Shown: one piece after another, positions 1 through 3,542 of the stretch
Numbering within the stretch: the first letter of the stretch is position 1
Layout of the letters: each line of letters opens with the position of its first letter
NCBI RefSeq assembly: GCF_019424165.1
Contig: NZ_JAHZAA010000011.1
Coordinates: 72,671 to 77,714 of the forward strand
DNA: 5,044 nt
Direction: 5' to 3'
DNA from: Desulfovibrio sp.
GTDB lineage: Bacteria > Desulfobacterota > Desulfovibrionia > Desulfovibrionales > Desulfovibrionaceae
The notes under the pieces: model-generated
Told to the model about the DNA's origin: nothing
Database searches by the model: none
Seen by the model: the letters and a program-made list of their open reading frames with translations, nothing else
Program-made: the position numbers and the translations under genes

Positions 1-1252
1 CAATATACGCCGCAAGGATAACAAAGACCATATTATGGTACGAGTCTGTCATCTCAAGCATAAGAAAAGCACCTGTAAGGGGCGCACGCACGGATGAGCC
101 GAACAGCCCTGCCATGCACAGGATGAGTATGGTGGCGGCCCTGTCCGGCGCTACCAGGTCAAAAAGCAACATGGTGGATGCAAGACAGGCCCCGGCCATC
201 CCGCCCATAAACAGGATGGGCATGAGCAGCCCCCCTGCCACACCCGTGGCAAAACTGGCGCAGGAAAAAAGCATTTTGACGCCCAGCAGCAGCAAAAGTG
301 CGGTCAGCGGGATGGACAGGCGCGCCAGATCCAGCGCTCCTATGCCGAAGCCGGCCAGCACTGTGGGATAAAAATACAAAAAAAGACCGGCGCACATAAA
401 GGGTATGACTACCCGTAAATGCAGGGGCAGCAACCTTGTCCTGTCCGCCCAGAGGGTCATGCGTATGAGCACGGTATTATACAGTACGCCAAGCCCGCCC
501 ATGACCACACCGGCAACGGGTACGAGCCACCATTCGCGCCACGGCAGCATGGAGTGTACCCCAAAAGGAAAGACCAGCCCGAAGCCGAAAATGCCCTGCA
601 TCACATAGATGGCCGCAAAGGCCGTGATGGCACAGGTTATGACCATCGGCGCCCTGAGAGGGGTTTTCATCTCCTCAAAGGCAAAGCACATGCCTGCCAG
701 CGGCGCGCCAAAGGCGGCGGCAAGGCCGGCGGCGCTGCCCCCCACGAGGTAACGGGGATTATTGGCAGCCGTGCTGTCTTTCCACAGGGTTCCCACTCCG
801 ACGCCCAAAGAGGCTCCCATCATGATGCACGGCCCCTCGCGCCCCACAGAAAGCCCCCCCGTAAGGGCGGCCAGCGCGCCAGCAAACTTGCACAGCAACA
901 CCCGCAGCCAGTTCATGCGCAGCTTGCCCTTGACCATCAGCTCCACCTGGGGGATCCCGCTGCCGCTGATGAGCGGCTCCGCGCGCAAAAGCAGCACGGA
1001 AATGACGGACAAAAGTAAAAGACCGCCAAAAACGGCCAGCGCCATGAGGTGGTCTGCAAGGCCGCGCTGCCCCACAGCTCCCACAAGCCAGTGGGTGATG
1101 ATATCATTCAAATGCCGGAACAGGCCAACCACAGCCCCGGTGGCGCTGCCCACAAGCAGGGCCTGCACAATAATTTTGCCCAGGCCGGAAACACCCATTT
1201 CTGTAAAATCGCGCTTGATCTGGGGAAAAGGATTGCCTGTTTTCACTAACAT
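1..1252 (-). CDS. clcA: ClC-family H+/Cl- exchange transporter (C-terminus off the left edge)
   Basis: Inner-membrane ClC protein, predicted to exchange chloride for protons. 417 residues are visible and the reading frame stays open to the window edge. The ClC signatures occur in order. The anion-site loop GSGIP is at residues 97-101 (serine 98). GREGP is at 137-141, with the gating glutamate at 139. The FEEM segment at 192-195 keeps the internal proton-transfer glutamate (194). The filter-like GGLLMP is at 340-345. A very conserved stretch SVRAPLTG...LEMTD is at 387-403. In E. coli ClcA (473 residues) the equivalent glutamates are E148 and E203. Having both argues for an antiporter rather than a passive channel, and the serine in GSGIP argues against a CLC-F fluoride carrier, which has Met there. 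The central anion tyrosine (E. coli Y445) would lie about 14 residues past the edge. The start ATG (1252-1250) follows a modest AAGGGT ribosome site; I saw no in-frame ATG close upstream. The gene is divergent from the tRNA. Whether CBS or TrkA-C domains follow cannot be seen. Confidence 0.95.
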   Translation of the reverse strand, partial: MLVKTGNPFPQIKRDFTEMGVSGLGKIIVQALLVGSATGAVVGLFRHLNDIITHWLVGAVGQRGLADHLMALAVFGGLLLLSVISVLLLRAEPLISGSGIPQVELMVKGKLRMNWLRVLLCKFAGALAALTGGLSVGREGPCIMMGASLGVGVGTLWKDSTAANNPRYLVGGSAAGLAAAFGAPLAGMCFAFEEMKTPLRAPMVITCAITAFAAIYVMQGIFGFGLVFPFGVHSMLPWREWWLVPVAGVVMGGLGVLYNTVLIRMTLWADRTRLLPLHLRVVIPFMCAGLFLYFYPTVLAGFGIGALDLARLSIPLTALLLLLGVKMLFSCASFATGVAGGLLMPILFMGGMAGACLASTMLLFDLVAPDRAATILILCMAGLFGSSVRAPLTGAFLMLEMTDSYHNMVFVILAAYI

Positions 1253-1428
1253 ACCCTTATTCGAGGCATTTTTTGCGGGATTTGCGACCGGACAAACGCG
1301 CCGCGCATTGATGGAACCAACCGGAAACCACGTATACGTCGCAGGAAGAGAAAAAAGCCTTTTGCACTGCCGGGGCCGGGGCGCGACAAGCCAACGGCAA
1401 AACAATGACAGGTCGGCGACAGAACAAC

Positions 1429-1457
1429 AGCGGGCCGAACACGCCTGGCGGCCCGCT
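1429..1457. repeat. 9-bp perfect inverted repeat in the clc upstream region
   Basis: AGCGGGCCG (1429-1437) is exactly complementary to CGGCCCGCT (1449-1457), with an 11-base spacer. The stem is very GC-rich. On the plus strand only TTT follows and on the minus strand GTTGTTCTG, so it is not a classic intrinsic terminator in either direction. It lies about 177 bases upstream of the clc start. It could be a leader hairpin, a weak terminator protecting clc from transcription entering antisense to the tRNA, or a protein-binding site. Structure seen; role unknown. Confidence 0.6.
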
Positions 1458-1567
1458 TTCATCTACAGCACTAAAACGCCGCCTGCCCGTTTTCCGGTGG
1501 CAGCATGGGCAGTATGGCCGGAACAGGGAGGCTTTTCAAGTTATTGCATAAAATTTGTAAAAAAAGC

Positions 1568-1596
1568 TTGCCAAGGTCGCGGCAAATAGGTACAAG
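1568..1596 (+). promoter_or_regulatory. Probable promoter of tRNA-Phe
   Basis: TTGCCA (1568-1573) and TACAAG (1591-1596) are separated by 17 bases and resemble sigma-70 -35 and -10 boxes, with 5 of 6 and 4 of 6 matches. The predicted start near 1603 would give a leader of about 35 bases before the mature tRNA 5' end at 1638, which is normal for a tRNA precursor. An AT-rich segment just upstream (about 1540-1566) could act as an UP element. This rests on consensus matching by eye. Confidence 0.4.
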
Positions 1597-1637
1597 ACTT
1601 TTCCAGCGATGTGGAACACAAACCACATTTGCCGCGA

Positions 1638-1713
1638 GCCGAGGTAGCTCAGTTGGTAGAGCAGGGGACTGAAAATCCCCGTGTCGGCAGTTCAATTCTG
1701 TCCCTCGGCACCA
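1638..1713 (+). tRNA. tRNA-Phe (anticodon GAA)
   Basis: A complete 76-base cloverleaf. The acceptor stem GCCGAGG (1638-1644) pairs with CCTCGGC (1703-1709). The D stem GCTC/GAGC is at 1647-1650 and 1659-1662. The anticodon stem GGGGA/TCCCC encloses loop CTGAAAA, with anticodon GAA at 1671-1673, decoding UUU and UUC. The variable loop is GTGTC. The T stem GGCAG/CTGTC encloses TTCAATT (1691-1697). The discriminator is A1710, and CCA is encoded at 1711-1713. All stems pair, with a single G-T in the T stem, so the gene looks functional. It stands alone between a divergent clc gene and AT-rich accessory DNA, and its 3' half is a common type of target for site-specific integration. Confidence 0.98.
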
Positions 1714-1721
1714 TAGAAATC

Positions 1722-1755
1722 AAGGACTTAGGTAGAAATACCCAAGTCCTTTTTT
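1722..1755 (+). terminator. Intrinsic terminator of tRNA-Phe
   Basis: AAGGACTT (1722-1729) pairs with AAGTCCTT (1744-1751). Inside it, across one A-C mismatch, GGTA (1731-1734) pairs with TACC (1739-1742), closed by a GAAA tetraloop of the GNRA type. A run of six T (1750-1755) overlaps and follows the 3' arm. It begins 8 bases after the encoded CCA, so it most likely ends the tRNA transcript. It also insulates the AT-rich gene downstream, which must then use its own promoter. Confidence 0.9.
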
Positions 1756-1909
1756 CGTTTGGGGAAAACCCTCTCCCCCACCTCTCCCCCGTCTGAGGAT
1801 GACGCAAGGTGAATACCAGTGATTCCCAGTGAGGATGCCAAGGCTAAACAGGCTGTGTACATACCCTCGTCCTTTTGTCACAATTGGACAGACCCGGAGG
1901 AACAGCGCA
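1756..1909 (+). other. Spacer with C-rich direct repeat upstream of the AT-rich gene
   Basis: Between the tRNA terminator and the next start codon lie two copies of CCTCTCCCCC (1770-1779 and 1781-1790) separated by one A, which makes the minus strand strongly G-rich. Further on, CCAGTGA occurs twice within about 20 bases (near 1816-1832). No promoter matches consensus well. TTCCCA (1823-1828) with TAAACA (1845-1850) at 16-base spacing is the best I see, and it is weak. This is where base composition changes from GC-rich to AT-rich, so it is a candidate junction. Confidence 0.4.
1896..1900 (+). promoter_or_regulatory. Shine-Dalgarno that sets the start at 1910
   Basis: GGAGG at 1896-1900 is placed 9 bases before ATG 1910-1912. 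The upstream in-frame GTG (1829) and ATG (1835) lack a comparable site, so this motif decides the start of the following gene. Confidence 0.8.
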
Positions 1910-3109
1910 ATGCCTAATCGTGCACCATCCTTTCCAAGATATCTCAATCTGCTGCCGTATTCAGGTTTTTGGGATACACTTGATTTTGAACCAACGCACG
2001 TAAAAATGTTGTTTTACCTGGATCCTCCTTGTCTGGCGCGAACACTTTTTTCAATTGCCGAAATCATGAGAGATTCCTTTCGGATAAATATATATGACAA
2101 TGAATATTTACCGAATTTGGGTTTCATTTTTTTTAGCGATCAAAATGATACTGATAAACCCGATGAACTTGGGTTTGCAAAGGGCATTTCAAAAAAGAGT
2201 CTTGTAAAAGATTTGCAGCAAAATGGATTTATAAATATACGTGATGAGAAATCAGAGAATAAAAGAACCTTTGTTGACTGCCTGTTACATAGAAATGTTG
2301 ATCTGGAACGCCTATACTATCTGATCCGAAAATCAATGCCAATGCCACCCTCAAAAAGACGAACAAAACAGTTCCTTAATGTCCTGACGTATACGTCCAC
2401 TAAAAAAGCTGCCACACTGCTGTGCCAAAAAAACATAAATAAAATTGGCCTTATGAATAGGTTCCTATTTATAAATGACGATGTTTGTGCCAGGCATGAC
2501 AGTTCTAATGAACTCTCTGAAACTATAATTAAGACCGTTGTAAATGTTTCTAATAAAATTAAAGAATTTTCTTTTATAGCAACACAGGATGACCTCAATA
2601 TTGTTGAAAAACGCCTTAACTATATAAAACTAAAATTAGATTTTTTCCCTTTTGTAAAAAGTGAAATAAAAAATTTAACAGAATTATACAGATCAACAAT
2701 AATAAAAATATATTTTATACTGATTGTTATGCGGCAAGAACAATCACTCAAATCTGCAATGCCTGCATGGCCGTTAGCTGACGTTTTGGCAAGAATTTTA
2801 ATAAATGAAAAAATATATCTGTTGGAAAAAACATCCAAAAACAAACTGCTCTACAAAAATTTATTAGAATTTTTGAAATTCAGAGAAATCATCACGGCTA
2901 GAGAGCTCAAAAGAAAATTTCAATATGCTGATAAGACGATATTTAATTTTTATATCAATTATTTTCTTGAATTAGGAATCCTTTCAAAACAACTTTGTAC
3001 CAAGTTTGGAGGAAAAAAATTACCACAATTCTTCCATGTGGTTGGTGAACGCATTGATACTGATGGCAGGATAGAGTGGGGGCTCTATCCGCCATCAGTA
3101 AAAACTTAA
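1910..3109 (+). CDS. Unrecognised AT-rich 399-residue protein with probable C-terminal winged helix
   Basis: I do not recognise this protein. The ATG at 1910 is chosen because of the well-placed GGAGG; the 27 in-frame upstream codons have Arg/Pro-rich, non-conserved-looking composition. No signal peptide, membrane segment, Walker A or recombinase motif is visible, so it is probably cytoplasmic. Residues about 95-110 (SKKSLVKDLQQNGFI) resemble a recognition helix followed by a turn. Around 155-188, FLNVLTYT... and GLMNRFLFI resemble the GLxxRFL segment of DUF3987-type primase/helicase-associated proteins; this is weak, and the ATPase part of such proteins is missing. Residues about 312-376 look like a winged helix: helix LLYKNLLEFLK, helix TARELKRKF, a recognition helix around 340-356, and a basic wing near 365-372. 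A DNA-binding or replication-control role is inference. The gene is about 30% G+C against far higher values on both sides and is rich in AAA and ATA codons, which strongly suggests horizontal origin. It is convergent with the 55-residue membrane protein gene, with 5 bases between stops. Confidence 0.85.
   Translation: MPNRAPSFPRYLNLLPYSGFWDTLDFEPTHVKMLFYLDPPCLARTLFSIAEIMRDSFRINIYDNEYLPNLGFIFFSDQNDTDKPDELGFAKGISKKSLVKDLQQNGFINIRDEKSENKRTFVDCLLHRNVDLERLYYLIRKSMPMPPSKRRTKQFLNVLTYTSTKKAATLLCQKNINKIGLMNRFLFINDDVCARHDSSNELSETIIKTVVNVSNKIKEFSFIATQDDLNIVEKRLNYIKLKLDFFPFVKSEIKNLTELYRSTIIKIYFILIVMRQEQSLKSAMPAWPLADVLARILINEKIYLLEKTSKNKLLYKNLLEFLKFREIITARELKRKFQYADKTIFNFYINYFLELGILSKQLCTKFGGKKLPQFFHVVGERIDTDGRIEWGLYPPSVKT
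3058..3100. repeat. 18-bp hairpin overlapping the 3' end of the AT-rich gene
   Basis: TACTGATGGC (3058-3067) pairs perfectly with GCCATCAGTA (3091-3100), and inside it GGATAGAG (3069-3076) pairs perfectly with CTCTATCC (3083-3090). One A (3068) is bulged and the loop is TGGGGG. It is the strongest secondary structure in the window and encodes the last residues before the stop. The plus strand continues AAAAC and the minus strand TCAATG, so there is no 3' T run for either direction, although the minus strand has TTTTT immediately before it. It probably caps the 3' ends of the two convergent transcripts; a recombination-site role is possible. Confidence 0.85.
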
Positions 3110-3124
3110 GAGAGCTAAAGTCTC
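3100..3124 (-). terminator. Possible weak terminator of the minus-strand cluster
   Basis: On the minus strand, after the last sense codons of the 55-residue gene, GAGAGA and TCTCTT can form a 6-bp stem (one G-T pair) around a loop that contains the TAG stop. It is followed by AAG and TTTTT (3104-3100), and the large 18-bp hairpin lies immediately downstream. The stem is short and AU-rich, so alone it would be inefficient; together with the following hairpin it may end transcription. Confidence 0.3.
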
Positions 3125-3282
3125 TCGGATTCGCCTTCGGGGAGAGCCAGGTTTTCCTGCTCCGTTGTCTCCTCACTGGCACTACCCGTCCGGGACTCCA
3201 ACTCCGTAGCCACATAGGCCGCAGTAAATACTCCTACGATTCCGGCCAGTATGCCGCCTATAAATGTCCATTTACTGTTCAT
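3115..3282 (-). CDS. Small single-pass membrane protein, 55 residues
   Basis: Starts at ATG 3282-3280 behind a strong AAAAGGAG site (3297-3290) with 7-base spacing. In-frame codons further upstream run through a perfect hairpin and lack such a site, so the short form is preferred. The product begins MNSKWTF, then has one hydrophobic segment (residues about 7-24, IGGILAGIVGVFTAAYV) with small residues (GG, AG, VG, AA) spaced as in helix-packing glycine motifs. A hydrophilic acidic tail of about 30 residues, rich in Glu, Ser and Thr, follows. The layout suggests an inner-membrane protein whose helix oligomerises. It belongs to no family I recognise. It is the last gene of the cluster below the VWA protein and is convergent with the AT-rich gene. 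Holin-like, toxin-like or scaffold roles are all possible and none is shown. Confidence 0.75.
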   Translation of the reverse strand: MNSKWTFIGGILAGIVGVFTAAYVATELESRTGSASEETTEQENLALPEGESERL

Positions 3283-3311
3283 GGTTATTCTCCTTTTCAG
3301 TTGCGTAAATG

Positions 3312-3339
3312 CAGGAGGCGGGATATTTCCCGCCTCCTG
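3312..3339. repeat. 12-bp perfect hairpin between two small membrane ORFs
   Basis: CAGGAGGCGGGA (3312-3323) is exactly complementary to TCCCGCCTCCTG (3328-3339), with a TATT loop on the plus strand. It sits 22 bases after the stop of the 23-residue ORF and 14 bases before the ribosome site of the 55-residue ORF on the minus strand. No T run follows on either strand, so it is not a standard terminator. In minus-strand RNA the first arm carries AGGAGG and the second carries CCTCCT, which could alternatively pair with the AGGAG of the downstream ribosome site. Confidence 0.8.
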
Positions 3340-3361
3340 TTCGTCTGCCGTTTTGAATAGA

Positions 3362-3433
3362 TCAATCGTCCCAATTTTCCTTGATGACCTGCAACACAGC
3401 AATAGCAACAGGTATCCATGCCAGTGGGTTCAT
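3362..3433 (-). CDS. Micro-ORF, 23-residue hydrophobic peptide
   Basis: ATG at 3433-3431 is preceded by a near-perfect AAGGAGG (3444-3438) with 4-base spacing, one of the strongest ribosome sites in the window. The peptide starts MNPLAWIPVAIAVLQVI, a hydrophobic stretch long enough to lie in or across the membrane, and ends in the charged tail KENWDD before TGA (3364-3362). It could be a membrane micro-protein working with the 55-residue protein, or a leader peptide controlling it through the hairpin that follows. No family is recognised. The strong ribosome site and amphipathic layout support translation; the very short length keeps this tentative. Confidence 0.6.
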   Translation of the reverse strand: MNPLAWIPVAIAVLQVIKENWDD

Positions 3434-3449
3434 ACAGCCTCCTTGGGTA

Positions 3450-3542
3450 TCAGCAGCGCGGAATACGCAGTCGGTTGTGGGTGAAGAATGTTGGATTGGG
3501 CCGTGCCGGATTCCAGCGGCAATAGTCCAAGGGTACCATCAT
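3450..3542 (-). CDS. Doubtful 30-residue ORF overlapping the VWA stop codon
   Basis: The ATG at 3542-3540 overlaps the TGA of the VWA gene in an ATGA arrangement, and AAAGGCGG lies just upstream inside the VWA gene, which would permit translational coupling. The product is MMVPLDYCRW... ending in IPRC, rich in Arg, Pro and Asn, with no recognisable motif. A competing frame, open from within the VWA gene and possibly starting at GTG 3547-3545, ends ...LLIPKEAV at a TGA that itself overlaps the ATG of the 23-residue ORF; its composition looks more protein-like. At most one is likely to be real, and the spacer may simply be non-coding. Confidence 0.25.
   Translation of the reverse strand: MMVPLDYCRWNPARPNPTFFTHNRLRIPRC

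Larger units (their letters stand above)
1253..1637. other. Gene-free spacer between clc and tRNA-Phe
   Basis: About 385 bases with no convincing coding region. ORFs here lack good ribosome sites and either run into the clc gene antisense or cross the tRNA. The spacer should hold the clc promoter and leader on the minus strand and the tRNA promoter on the plus strand. It contains a perfect 9-bp inverted repeat (1429-1457), a 10-bp palindrome ACGTATACGT (1330-1339) and an AT-rich patch at about 1540-1566. I could not identify a convincing promoter for clc. Confidence 0.7.

Noticed and set aside
419..1589. Long plus-strand open frames across the left region, up to 275 codons
   Set aside because: They lie antisense to a clear ClC gene with family motifs in every segment, have Arg/His/Pro-rich unnatural composition, and lack ribosome sites; they are shadows of a GC-rich gene.
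1471..1695. Minus-strand open frame of 74 codons
   Set aside because: It runs antisense through the tRNA-Phe gene and its promoter region and has no recognisable features.
1761..1790. G-quadruplex on the minus strand of the C-rich repeat
   Set aside because: Only three runs of three or more G are close together, with a GG between, so a four-tetrad-run motif is not clearly met.
1829..1909. Upstream GTG (1829) or ATG (1835) start for the AT-rich gene
   Set aside because: No ribosome site precedes them, the 27 extra residues are Arg/Pro-rich and unlike the rest, and GGAGG at 1896-1900 fits ATG 1910.
3283..3408. N-terminal extension of the 55-residue membrane protein up to 3408
   Set aside because: It would overlap the 23-residue ORF and read through the perfect hairpin, and it has no good ribosome site; ATG 3282 has AAAAGGAG at ideal spacing.
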